NCBI RefSeq assembly: GCF_035083965.1
Contig: NC_089724.1
Span: 13,820,910-13,884,909 of the forward strand
Direction: 5' to 3'
DNA from: Branchiostoma lanceolatum
Lineage: Eukaryota; Chordata; Leptocardii; Amphioxiformes; Branchiostomatidae
DNA length: 64,000 bases
The first letter of the stretch is position 1. Each line of letters begins with the position of its first letter. Below the pieces are notes generated by a model. The model made no database searches. It had not been told where the DNA came from and worked only from the letters and a program-made list of their open reading frames with translations. A program made the position numbers and the translations under genes. Shown here piece by piece: positions 51,102-63,414 of this stretch.

Positions 51102-54100
51102 AAGGACACATTCAAGCACCAGTGTTGTGTTGGAAGCATTGTTTATTGGCCATACATTGAAATGGAGTAATACAAGGGGACAAGGTTCCTACAAGTCAGT
51201 AAAGTTTCACTTGTTCTGTCTTTCAATGGTAAATATATGAACGGCTATGCAACAAAGTCTTACGACAACACACACTGCTAGTAGGGCATGTTTTTTTCTC
51301 CATCTGATCAACAATGCATCATTAATGTGCATCTTCAGTGTGCATGTAAATTGCCTTGTAAATTAGTAAAACTAAAATAATACATTTTAAATCATATATC
51401 GGGATATCTTTTAAATACAAAATAACGCATCATAATTGTCATTATTTGATCACACTGTATTCTCACATTTTACATTGCAGCAAGCCAAAGTACAAACCTA
51501 CATGTAAAAATGAAACACATAAAAGTCTCTGTGTCAGCTACAGCTAACACTTGTCTTCACTGCTGAAAGTCCTCTATTACATGCAAGATACAGACCAACA
51601 GTACCAATCCGTCTGGACACCTTATAATTAGTGTGTTTTGTATGGTGAGAATAATTGCATTGAACATTCATGTTAAAATAGGTCATGGTGCATAGCAGAT
51701 AGCTATATAAGGCAGGCTATGCTGTTATGTTTACGATAGGGGAGAGGGTTTGACATCAGTTCTTCTAACAGCGGCATGCGCAGCTGAGAAGTACATGGAG
51801 ACCTTGTTATGTAGTACCTGAATACATGGGCACATGGCATGGGAGGGAGGGGTTTTCATTTCATGCTGCACTACAAACATGTACAGGTCAACAGTTCACA
51901 TTCAATCTGTCTCTGGGTCAGTAAAAAAACTAAAACCAGCAGGGGCTGCGTTGGTACCCACAATGAGAATTTTCTGGTTTGGTGAGCTGTTCTTGTTTCA
52001 TACGATCAATCACAAAAGCAAGGTGGAAAAATGTAACAAAAGTTTTGGGACTTTTGTCATCCTTTGGTCAATACCTATAGCCCAAAGTTGTCAAGTGATG
52101 ACTCAGGATTGCTTTGAACTGAAACATGAAAACCAACTAAAAGTTGACTGCAGTACAGAAATACTGATTTTTAAAGTTTCAGACTGAGTTAGAAAGCATC
52201 CTTGCCAGTCGCTTATACAGTGTCTCAGTGTTTTCTCTTTTTTTACTGCCAGGCAGTAATGCGTTTTGTTGCTATTTTGACACAAGTTCATATTGATCTT
52301 TGTCTCGATCTCTCCTGCCAATGTCCTGCTTACAGCCCTCACCAGTCTAACTCGTCAGTAAGTTTACAAAGGTGTGAACAATCCTCTGATGTCCATACTA
52401 TATTGCCTGGATACTTGTTCCAAAGAGAAACCTGCCTGAAGTGATATTGTTAGGCTTACTGAGTACAAGTCATTGCAATGAGATCCTACATGTACATGTA
52501 TATGCATTCTATAGTGGTTGCCATAAATGGCCTATTTCTCCTGACATTGCCACTGAGTATGTCCTGTCTTCATAAATTAACTTAATACAATAAGTTGTCT
52601 ATTGTATTTACTGGTACTGAACCTTTAATCTCTAGATACGAGAACACTGGCATAGCCTTAGCGTCTATTCTTCTCCATTGATCACTTTTTCTGTAGAATG
52701 TTGACCAAGGTAATAAGACTACTTTTTTCATTGTTGAAATGAAGTACTTTCAATGTAGAAATACACTTTCCAACATGGGAAATTCAATCATTGGAACTGC
52801 AAATAAAGATCGATAAAGAGAAATGTCTTTTTAAATGTCATTTTCAATGTAAGAACATATTTTCGAACACAACATTTCAAGTTTATATAAAAAACGTAGC
52901 CTAAGACAAAACGAATGTCCTTGATCAGAGTCTAAATGGATTCCTTAACCCTCAACCTACATGTTGTGGGAACAAATTCCGAGTCACCAATATGTATTGC
53001 TAAGGATAAAGGCATAAGTTAGCATTGAGAAGGTTAAAAAGACTTACAGCAGCTCACCATTCTTCCCTACTCCTCTGTGGTAACATAGGGATGAGTTTCA
53101 AAATGCATTTCATGGGTAAATTACATGAGAAAATAATTGTCATGTTCACCTTCTGTCTACCAGGCTCAATCTCACACATTTGCTATTGGTTCACTGAAAA
53201 CGTAGCAAAATAAACATTCAACAATGTATTGCAAATACCTTGCGGCCCTATGTTTGTGCATCTGTGTTACAATATAGTAAAATCTAACATGAACATTTCA
53301 ACCAATGGAAAGCATTGAACAATGGTGAGGCAAGTGTTTCCCTATTGGCTGAGGGTCTAGTGGCATCATAAGGTATTTTGGTTACATGTTGGACTTCTTC
53401 AAAGAAAACGGCTATCTTTAAACAAGAGAGGTAGCAATGCTTTTGACACTTAGGACTGGTTAAATTAGCAGAGAGCAAATTTAGGCAGACTCTGCATTCA
53501 CTTCATTTGTATATACGTAATATACATATCAAGTTACAGCTGACACTTCAAGTTTAATCATTATTGTAACAGCACCTGTTAAACAAATGCAAATGATTAT
53601 ATATAATTTGATTACACATGTTACACACATATATAATTATATATGACTATACTTTGCCATCATTGATAATAACAGAAATGCTATACAAATGTAAAAGAAA
53701 GTTTGACACAAGTTGTTGACTAAAATATGCACTATCCCTATATGCTGCAAGCAGTGTTCTCATTTTGGCCCACACTACATTTTCCTGTGAACCTTTGACG
53801 TTTTGTATCCAAAATTAAAGTGAATCATCTCAGACCATCTTTATATTTATTTGAAGAATATCACCATGACAGAGGGAAGTGTCTTCAAAAGTGACAACTT
53901 ACTTTTATATAATCAGACTGACATTCCAGATGATGTCATAGTGCGGCTAAAATCTTTTTATGCCTTGTGGTCTTTAACTTTTTGTTTCTTCTCTTCCATC
54001 ATTGTATTTCCTATCATAGTATCAACCCCCATTTCTTTTGGATCATTTCAAATCTTACAGGATTTCATTCTTGAGAAAACACACACACTGGTACTAAATC

Positions 54101-54476
54101 AACAATTATAACACTGAAATGATCCATACCAACATACTGAAATACAGTATAACATAACATGATGCTGTCCCTTGAATTTACAGCCTGTGTGGGTCTACAC
54201 AAGCTTGCACACTACACTTATCTCACACTGCATTTTGCACAAGTTTGCCAGCTTCACTTAACTCTTCTAATCGAAGTACTACCATCTAAATGTCTGCTTT
54301 TCCCTCAACTTTTCTTAGAAATAGTGAGCATGAAAGCACATCTGTTTCCTAAATACTGGTGGTGTTTTTGTTCTCTTGAGGCAGGTATCTAAGCTGAGAT
54401 GAACACAAAGCTGGTGATAGTTAAACTCTGTCTAGTGCATGTGAAACACACGAAGGAGTGCGTGGGAAAGTCTGTG
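51102..54476 (-). other. Probable 3'UTR of the headpiece gene
   Basis: On the minus strand this follows the stop at 54477. AATAAA lies at 51142-51147, just before the MITE at 51099, and could end a long 3'UTR. Plus-strand frames here (for example 51834-52187 and 53851-54111) lack domains or splice sites and are discounted. Confidence 0.4.
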
Positions 54477-57400
54477 TCAAAATAGATGAGCGCGTTTCTT
54501 GAGCTCTGTTCTCCTCCAGGCTGCCAGGCTGCTGAACTCCTCTCTGGTCATGTGGAACACTGCCTCAAAGTCTGCATCGGACATGTGCTTCTGAAATACA
54601 CAAAAAAACATGCATTCAGTGAAAGTGATCTCAAAACAGTTTAGGTCAAATGGACTCAATGAACAGTTGAGCTACTATTCCACTGGTCATGACAGAAGAC
54701 AGGTGCTATATATTACGATATTTACAGGTTCATTGTAAAATTCTCCTAGCCCTTTTTGACATGTACAATGAACAGTGGACCATGGCATAACGTCCCGCCT
54801 TAAGGACTGCAACCCTTTCCAGTACATGTAGCATGCATGTTGGGTGAGCGACAAAAGCCGGGATTAGAACTCATGGCTTCTTGGTCCAGAGGCAGGGTCA
54901 CTAACTAAATACTGGACTATGCACCTAACTGTGCCTGGCTACTAGACATTGTGAATACATGGAGCATCAGTGCTAAATTTTCATAATCAATATGGAAATC
55001 TTGTTACATTTCACCAAAAGAGGGTGCCAAAGGAAGCTCCATTTATGTGGAAGAGTGTATACGTATGTTTTCTAAAGCAATGTATGTCATATTCAGTACC
55101 TAGCTATAGCTACCAGAGGTTTCTACAATTATGTTAGTCGTCATTATCAGGTAACCTGAACAGGCTTATCTCACCTCTAGCTTGGATCTGTCCACATCTG
55201 GGGGAAGCTTATAGTTTGTTGTCAGTAGCTCCACCACTGGGTATATCTGCAAAGTACAGCAATGAACAAAATGTGAAACACAAATTAGCTTAAGTTGTGT
55301 CTTACTCTTTCACTACCTACATTCATCACCTGTTTTTGTCACTCTCTTACAGGGCAGTTTAGTGTAAGGTTTTTGTTCCCAAATTTAAGTTTCATCATAA
55401 GACATGCAGATTTAGTACACATGGCACCACAGAAGATGGCAGTATAAGGCTAATTATAGATAGCATCAGCTGCTTGAAGAGATTTTAAAACCTTTTGTAA
55501 CTTGAAGTTTCTTCATAATTATTAGTTCTCATTTGTTTAGTTGAATCCACCATACCAGATGGAACATGTAATGATTTACAAAAAGAGTTGTATGCACTCA
55601 TTGCCAATATAAAGGTGAATCATGACTCACACAAGATAGCAACATTTTTATTGGGTTACATTCTACTTAGTTCTCTTCAGTATCATCATAACTTAATGTC
55701 AAAGGTCAATCTACAAAGTTTCTAGGGACGTATTAGTCACTGACAATCCTCAGGACATTATCTGTGTCTGTCACTACAGCACCTACTGTTTAGTAACATC
55801 CTTTAACAGGCCCAAACTATTATATATAATAACACAGTCCTGCAAATGTCAGCATTATATTGTGGAGTATCTCATTCCTGGAGTGTTTCATTTTCAGTTT
55901 AAATCATATCACTTTGAATTTCATATCATAGAGAACATTACACAATACAGAAACATCTTCAATTCAATAACTGGCACACAAGTGAGATACATGTACACTG
56001 TAGTGCATCCATGATATGTACTCTTATATATTTGCCACATATTTTGTATTTGGATGTAACATTTTAATCTAAGACTAAAAGCCAAGACATCAAATCAGGA
56101 TGAATGACAGAAAAGTCTAATTTTTGGCAGTGGTGATATCTCAACATTTTTATAAGCCTGCTTACAATAACTTGGGCCTGCAGAGGAGTTAAATCTATAC
56201 TTTGTTTAGACTAGAGGCTACAGCAGGTGTGTAAACGTGTGAGATGACTAATTCCTAGTACTAGGTTATTTTGGTCCGAAGGAATGGGATCGGCAACTCA
56301 GCAACCACCCAAAGGACTCGTGTCTGAGCTACATGTGTGTGTTCAGACCCATCTTCCCTGGTTCATATGCTACCATTATATGTCCCTCAGTCAGGGCATA
56401 ACAGACTATACAAGCTGCTACTGTTTGGTGATTCCATTTGTTTGAAGGGAAGACAGGTCTGGTGCAGGGTTAGAGGGTGTGCGTCTGTACTGTGTGCAGG
56501 CCACACCCCTGTCACCACCGGCCGGGTTTAGGTCTCACAGTCCTCAAAACACAAGAACTATACAATAATATACAAATTAAAAGACCGAATCAAGCCACCT
56601 TTCCGGATCCCTTCTTTTGGAGAATGATTTTGCCATACCCAGTTTGATGGAAATGAGCTGCTGTGGCTGCATTGTTGTAGCCTGGGTGCCATCCTCCGTA
56701 GTATAACCGCTGACTCAATCTTTTTGCTTTCTAACCATGTCGTTAGCAAGTCACAAGATTGAGCCAGTGGTTATACTACAGAGGATGGCACCCAGGCTAG
56801 CACTGTTGTAAATAGGAGCTAACTTCTGGCAGCATCACTGTCTGCAGTGCCATTTTAACACTTAATTTAACACTTAATTTCACCATAAAACACTTTCAAA
56901 TACTTCCAAAGGCTTTTCACATGTTTCCAAGGAAGTTTGTCACCGTACATGTATCTACCCTGTCAGTTTGAATCTTTTATTATTTGAAAGAATTGAGTTT
57001 CTACATGACTGTAATGATGACCATGAGGCCTTGATTGGAGGATGTGTAGGGAGTGAGGTCTGTGTGGGGGGCTGGGGTGAATGGGGGTTTGGGTGTGTAG
57101 GATGTTGTGAGAGGGGTGTGGCAGATGTAAGGGGGGTGCGGCAGAGGACAGACGAGTGTGGGGCATGCTGGTCAGCTCACCTTGGGTGGGCCCATGTCTG
57201 GAAGTGACTGACCTTTACTTCTCTGCAGTGATCCCAGATCACTGCCCGACACCTCCCGCGAGCGCACAGGCGAGCTTGAGTACTGAGGGCACAGGAAACA
57301 AAGGGAACAAAGAAAGGTGTTAGGATATTCAATTCAATTTCAATTCAATTCTATATTCAAATACCAACCTTGGTAGCCTGGATGGCATTGGTATTTACAA

Positions 57401-58893
57401 TAAAACTGAGACTTAATATAAAGTAACATATATATACATATATACATTATATACAGATACATCCCTGACATAACAAGTGCAGATTTACTCAAGAACAAAG
57501 AAAGATATTAAGCACTTCACTGATACAGCACTTTCACTCATTCGGCAACTTTTCTGATGCTTTATATTTTACCTCCACTAAATAGGGAAGCCAAGGATAC
57601 ATTATCATTATCTCCAAGCAGATTTATTGGTGGCAATGACAGTATCCAAAGGGAAAAAACAGCATAGGTGGCCAATAATGCTGCCCTTGCCCTTTGGATA
57701 CTGTCATTGCCACCAATAGATCTGCTTGGAGATTAATCAATAATACAGTTGTCATAATCACTACACATAATGTAGAAAAGAACTCCGTTTAACCTGCATT
57801 GTACACGCATGGTGACATTTAGGTATACTTCCCTTCAACAGTTAACCATTAGCCAGCTTAAGAAGTCATTTGTAGTAACAGATTTGTACTAGTTACTGAG
57901 GTAGGCAACAGGGAGAAGGTTAAATGCAACCTGGTTTTCTTTCTTCATCATTGCTGAAATCTGCAACTAACAATTGGCTGTGCAACGTTGCACTATACAG
58001 ACAGTATACGGTAGGAGACAAAGTCACCACCAGGCAGACAACAACATTAGTGCTTTTTAACTCTAATGTTTATTGTATCTTAAGAGCGTTTTTACTGTTA
58101 CTAACAGTAGTTTCAACATATTTCATGTGACTTGTACATTTCTTACATGCAAGTTGTTACCAATTAAACTGAAACTGACTACATGTACTTACTGCTGAGC
58201 TCCGGTCCAAACTTGACTCTGTGGGAACAAAGGTAATTGAAATTTCGTAGACTAGTGCAATCGACACTAAATTGCATTTGATTTACGATGATTAAAAAGA
58301 TTCAGTTATCCACATACAATATTGCACGATATCTCCCAGCTTACAAGCTTAAAAGTGGTCAAATGGTTGTATGATATTACAATGATCATAGCAGTCATAC
58401 ATACATCCAATATTGCATATGATAGGGCTATAGTACAACACTAGAACTGATAATATATTGTACACTGTAAATTGTAATGTGTGCAAATTCAATTTCAGCC
58501 TACTACAGTAACCAGAAGTGGATCAAGTTGATTGTTTATTGAACAGCCCTCATGGTTTATCAAATTTCTATCTTAGGTTTTCTCATATCTTGTAGTATTG
58601 TCTTCATTGCATAATTTATCAACTAAGTCTTGTAATTTGTTTGATCTAATTTGAAATAAGTATCACTACAATGTAATATGCATTATCGACAATTAGTTTC
58701 ATATTTAGTCAGAATTGTTATATATATATCATACCAACTGAAAGAGTCACCAGTTGTCTGCCTTTTTTTTACCCTGAAAACCAAGCTGTTGTGGCTTAAA
58801 TCCTATAGATGATATAGCTCGAGCAGTCCTACCTGATGATTTACTGTGCAGTGCCCCGGGGGCTTCATTGTCCCAGTATGGCCCAGACAGACC
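54477..58893 (-). CDS. Dematin/ABLIM-type protein, C-terminal exons with villin headpiece (partial)
   Basis: Minus-strand exons, in transcript order, are 58833-58893, 58193-58218, 57181-57282, 55175-55246 and 54477-54590. All have GT-AG borders and matching phases; TGA is at 54477-54479. The last two exons encode a villin headpiece: IYPVVELLTTNYKLPPDVD, then DFEAVFHMTREEFSSLAAW and the C-terminal KKRAHLF. The headpiece binds F-actin through its Lys-rich C-terminal helix. The sequence before it (KGQSLPDMGPPKIYP) matches the RGxSLPxxxxxKIYP linker of dematin and ABLIM proteins better than villin, so a cytoskeletal adaptor is inferred. Upstream exons (LIM domains if ABLIM) are outside or unrecognised. 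The 58193 exon is only 26 bp. Introns host two MITEs. Confidence 0.87.
56680..56797. mobile_element. Hairpin MITE, family M1, copy 2 (118 bp, TA-flanked)
   Basis: The ends GCCTGGGTGCCATCCTCCGT and '...acagaggatggcacccaggc' are complementary. TA flanks both sides. It matches the copy at 50988 along its length, with small indels in the loop. It lies in an intron of the headpiece gene. Confidence 0.88.
57611..57732. mobile_element. Hairpin MITE, 122 bp, TTA target duplication
   Basis: Arms of almost 50 bp: TCTCCAAGCAGATTTATTGG, then 'tggcaatgacagtatccaaa', and the complement ending 'tagatctgcttggaga'. TTA flanks both ends (57608-57610 and 57733-57735), as in PIF/Harbinger. The loop is short. 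Confidence 0.85.
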
Positions 58894-59014
58894 CTGAAAA
58901 ACACAGGGAAAACCTATCAACAACAGCACAACCCCAACTGACACACTGGACTTTGGGTGGAGACAAACCATGCAGTTAGTACCCATGCCTGTCCTCCTGT
59001 GGCTATTATGTCAG
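58894..59014 (-). other. Intron of the headpiece gene
   Basis: Begins with the acceptor of the 58833-58893 exon read on the minus strand (tgtttttcag). No coding exon seen. Confidence 0.5.
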
Positions 59015-59508
59015 GCCACACTGACTCGATTACATGGATCACATCCGAGTGCATCAAATTTCATCCATTTCCAAAAAAATTGCCACCATACTGGGAAATT
59101 GTACAAAAAAGCTGCAAAATTAGTAAATTACTGCCATGAATTGAAGCTAAATATCGGAAAACGAATACTAATGCCATAGAATGCTTCAGTTTTTTCCTAT
59201 CGTAAAATACACTGATTTTTGTTGTAAATTTACTCCTTGCACAAAATGTATTTTGAGCCCTAAGCAAAGTTTTCAAAAGTCTTATTCCAAGAAAATGTGA
59301 AAGAACAAAAATTAAGAATTTATCATTTGGTATACATGAGTACCATGCTCTGTAGCTTAATTCATTAATTTTATGAAACTGAATCCTGACCACTTAACTT
59401 CATTACGAAGGCAACCTTCTTTTGGCCCAACTTTTTTTTTTTTTTTGCACACTTGCATCAGTTTTTAGGTGCACAGAGAATGTCATCCATCCATTGAATC
59501 AGTATGGT
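59015..59508. mobile_element. T1 transposon, copy 4 (494 bp, diverged)
   Basis: The left end 'gccacactgactcgattaca' leads into 'ggatcacatccgagtgcatc'. The right end has 'cacttgcatcagtttttagg' and 'gaatgtcatccatccattga', closing near 'agtatggt'. The order of blocks matches the copy at 4869, but substitutions are frequent, so this copy is old. Confidence 0.7.
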
Positions 59509-60691
59509 CTCATCATCTATAGAAGTCCCCGGGGGGAGTATTGAGGAGATCATAGACTTAACCAAAACCTTTGTCAAATACAGCATCAAGAATTAACTCC
59601 TATAAACAATTTGAACATGGAATCAAATTTCAAAAGTGTCTATTGAACCATAGTGAGCTGTATTACCCTCTCACTGGAAATTGAGAATACAATGTACAGT
59701 GTTTATGGTCAGGTGTTATTAAGAGTACATAGTTATCCAATGTGTTGTTATTGACCAGCCATGTTAGTGTCAACAACGTATTTCTGAAGAGATTCCTTAG
59801 TCAGGGGAACCCTTGTAGAAGCAGTGGTGGCCAAAGTTAGTGTCACACAGAATGCCCCGGTTAGTGTGCAGGGTTAGTGCTCATCCACGACAAACCAAGA
59901 GGATTAGGGGCTAGGAGGAAAATAAATAAACAATAAAGGTTACATTTGTCAGCCCATTCTCCGTAGTATGAGGCTTCTTTTGGAGCGAAATGTATGTCGT
60001 GGAGACGAAGGTTGCCTCAAAATCGGGCAAATCGGGGCCGCTACCATGATCAGCACCTCGCTGGAAAGGTCATAGAAGAACTCTGAGCCATGCAGTCACT
60101 ACAGTTACACTACAGCTCACTATAAGTTCCTGGTACTATATTGTACTGGAGCCTACACTTACATCATGTACATAACAGGTCTCTGGCATCTACAGTCAAC
60201 TATAGGAAGTTTCTATACACTGTTTATTACAACACAAAAACAGAAATCACATTTTACATTGAAAAACAAAAAAACAAAAAGAAAATAATATGTCAACATG
60301 CTTTCTACTCGTTTTACTTAAAAGGGATAGATTTTGGTGGGGCAAACACTAATAGATCTACTTTATTAGGATATCTTTAAGAACTGTACTAATTTCTAAA
60401 GATTCTACTACTGGCTTGTATGGTATCTTATACAAAGCTTTGTTTGATGTATTATATAAAGCTTTGTTAGCTAAGCCCTAGTCGTGCGCACTGCTGAAGC
60501 CTGATGTAAGTGAATGGTACTGAGCCAGTACATTAATCAGCATGGTCCTGTCGTCAGTAGCAGAATGAAGCCTGACAGCTTTGGGGGAAACATTCCTTCA
60601 ACACAAAATGAGGTCACAGAAACCTTGAATGCTTTTAGCTGATGATGGGGCTGAGTTTTAAAAAAAATACTTGCACTCAACAGCATGTCCA
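59509..60691. other. Intronic/intergenic, no exon supported
   Basis: A minus-strand open stretch around 59950-60080 has a GC-rich composition and a possible donor, but a poor acceptor and no family match. Nothing is called. Confidence 0.4.
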
Positions 60692-60842
60692 TGTCAATAG
60701 ACCGATCCCATAGCCCTACCCCCATCAAAATGTGGAAACGCAAAATAAGAACACAAAAATACAAAATTTGACGGACATGCAGCCACTCCTTCATTGGTTG
60801 AACTGCTAATTGTGATGGACTGTCAGGATCGGTCTATTGACA
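60692..60842. mobile_element. Small inverted-repeat element, 151 bp
   Basis: The ends TGTCAATAGACCGATCC and GGATCGGTCTATTGACA are perfect 17-base complements. The interior is not palindromic. No clear target duplication could be assigned. Confidence 0.7.
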
Positions 60843-62569
60843 AGAGGTACCTAAAAAGCACACCTCCTATAATAATGTGTCATTTCAAAACTATTTTGTG
60901 CACAACACTGGTGTTCTGGTGTATGATTGTTCAGCCTCATACAGATGGTGTGGTCCCTAACACAGTAGAATAGTTTTGGGGGTTATTTGTTTATTCTTTT
61001 CTTGGTGACTATTTCAACTTGAGGAACATTACTTATAACATGTAACCTGTGCCAGAGGCCAGGAATACGTAATATCTTCATGTTGGCAAACACATTGTAA
61101 TAGATTGTCAGAATTGAATACTTTTACTTTCTTAACCATAGTACTTGGTCTCTCATCTTTTGAAAAAGAAAACTAAACTAGGAAAGGTAACTACATGTAT
61201 CTTCATTATTACTGAATGTAAAAAAAACACAATTTCATCAGAGATCATCAAAATCACAAGTGCTTACTCTAACACCAAACCATGCAATCCAAGAGACAGA
61301 GCAGTTTTGCGTGGTTCCATCCACAGTTTATTGTCATTTCTTACATGATGGTATTGTCTAGCCCTATGAACAGCTGTGTTGCATTTCAACTACATTAAAG
61401 TACCTTAAGTTTGTAAGTTTGCATTTTATGTCATTGTATATGTCAGACATGATATGCACATGAGGTGCACAGACTTGAAACCATTCTTGATATTTCTCCT
61501 TCTACCATAATATCGAGCAACTGAGTTGCATCCAACAACCAGCGCTTTCCTCTTACCATTACTAGATCATGATACTTGTACCACCACCTGTGTCTGCCTT
61601 TTCAAAGTTATATCAATTGTGTGCAGAGAACCCAAATATACCCCTGTAATGTCTGACAATAACCCACCATGTAAAGATAACTGTGACCTCCAGTTCTCCA
61701 TAGATCCGCTCAATGCTCCAACTATACCAACAGATGAAATTTGTTTGTTTGTTTGTTTGTCTGAACTTTTATTTACTCCTGCTTTGTTGACTCTTGGCAT
61801 CATTTTCTACGTCACAACCACCTCTTTCTCTCCAGTTCATCATCTATCTGTTTATAATCATTGCCAAGTTCACATGTATGACAATGATTGATGTGAATAC
61901 ATACACTGTGTGCATTCAACAAATCAGGACATACAGTACCATGTTCGTTTTCAACAAGGAACACTTGCTTTGATGAAGCCTACATTTTTGTAATCCTACA
62001 ACAACAACAACAACATCTATTAGAAGCATGCGGCAACTATCTATGGCCTTGTTGCCTGTGCTCTAACTAGAGGTTACATTAATGCTGCTGAAGATTGGAA
62101 CTCTAGGTGACCCCAGAAGACGGAGGATGAAGTCGAGTCGGATGATTTTGTTGGTAGGAGCAAGACAGCTGTTCTTGCCTTAGATTCTGAAGATCTGGAA
62201 GGAAAGGAAGAAGATTCGTTTTGAATGATATGATAAGACTTATCGGCGCCAGATACACTACGTGTAAATGAAGCTGTTATGCAACAAAGTCTAGCTATGT
62301 TAATGTCTACCAATTTGCACTTCTTGGTGGAGGAGTGGAAGCAATAAAAGGGAATCAGAATGAGAAGTGGTATGACAGTAACAGCATGTCTACATTTGGA
62401 AAGTCTTCCTTTAGCATACTAAAGATGCAACAAATGGCGAAATTATAATCTGGTTGATCAGATTACCGAAGGTTAGAATTGATTTTCAGGGTTAAAATAA
62501 AAGATAAATGCAAAACTCTAGTAAGAGCTGATATGATTTCAAATCTATGAATCACTAGAAAAGTCTGTT
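60843..62569. other. Intronic/intergenic, no gene recognised
   Basis: A (TTTG)n tract lies at 61740-61760. A short plus-strand frame at about 62116-62224 reads acidic TEDEVESDDFVGRSKTAVLA and stops; it might be an exon relic but has no context. Confidence 0.4.
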
Positions 62570-62660
62570 CAAGACCATTTGCTTTAATGCTTAGCAAAAG
62601 CCCTAAATACAGTTGCAACAGCATTGAGGGCTTTTGCTAAGCATTACAGCATTGGTCTTG
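62570..62660. repeat. 91-nt hairpin with a perfect 20-bp inner stem
   Basis: The inner arms TAATGCTTAGCAAAAGCCCT (62585-62604) and its exact complement (62627-62646) are separated by 22 bases. After a small bulge, pairing resumes outward with TGCT/AGCA and CAAGACCA/TGGTCTTG, and weakly beyond with AAAAG/CTTTT. Size and shape resemble a miRNA precursor; a small MITE is the alternative. Confidence 0.8.
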
Positions 62661-63142
62661 ATAGGCTTTTTCTTGTCCGAGTACACAAATCATACTGAAC
62701 TTCACACAGAAACATTGTGGTTCCAGTCTGGTGTTAATGGTTCTTAGATGTACTGCACTGTCTGATAATTCATCTTTCGCAGTGGTTTCCTTTGTGGTCG
62801 AAGGGGAAAGGTCTTGGTGGTGTTTTAAGTTAGCGGTTGAAACAATCAATATGTAGTGCAGTTGTGGAGATGTCACCGTGAAAATAAAAGCCAGGAGGAC
62901 AGTTAAAGATTTACAGTATACTATGTGTGTCAAATAACATGGACAGAAACAGAACCACACAGCTGACAGTAACAGGGACACAAGCCTTGCTCATCAACAT
63001 GAATGTACGAAAAAATGCAAACAAATCAAAAAGGAAAAGGTCAAAATGCAAAATAGATACTAGATAAGCAAAGGAGATGAATGAAAAGGCAGAGAATGGG
63101 AGAATGTTCCAGAGAGAAATTGGTTTGTGTGTGTTTTCTGAC

Positions 63143-63226
63143 CTGAAGTCCTGTGAATGCATGGGACCAGTCATACTTCCAATAACATTGCACTACATCT
63201 AGAAATGATTTACGTTTTCTGCCAGC
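63143..63226 (-). CDS. Candidate 84-bp exon of the headpiece gene
   Basis: On the minus strand it is preceded by 'tttgctgcag' and followed by GTCAGA. It is a phase-0, multiple-of-three exon open in only one frame (AGRKRKSFLDVV ... HAFTGLQ). Its phase fits the 58833-58893 exon. No family similarity was seen, so it may be chance. Confidence 0.3.
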
Positions 63227-63375
63227 CTGCAGCAAAACACACCAAAAACCAGCAGTCAGCAAGGCCTGTGGCTGACTGTTACTGACAACTACCGATTAAC
63301 ATCCCCACACAATCCACACCTTTCAGTTTTACTTCTACATGGGAGGGGAAACAAACGTGTCTAAAGTCCTCCTAC

Positions 63376-63414
63376 CATGGGCTCAGGATCATTTTGATCC
63401 CCGGGCATATCTCC
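63376..63414 (-). CDS. Candidate 39-bp exon of the headpiece gene
   Basis: Minus-strand acceptor 'ccgtttcag' and donor GTAGGA bound 13 codons reading GDMPGDQNDPEPM, phase 0 at both ends. It is compatible with the next candidate exon and with 58833-58893. The evidence is splice signals and composition only. Confidence 0.35.

Noticed and set aside
53851..54111. Plus-strand 86-codon frame with a hydrophobic stretch
   Set aside because: It lies in the proposed 3'UTR of the minus-strand headpiece gene, with no promoter, splice or domain evidence.
59950..60080. Possible minus-strand exon reading EFFYDLSSEVLIM
   Set aside because: The donor is possible but the acceptor lacks a pyrimidine tract, and nothing links it to the dematin/ABLIM family.
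61526..61891. Plus-strand 121-codon frame
   Set aside because: It includes the (TTTG)n tract, has no domain, and its composition matches the surrounding non-coding DNA.
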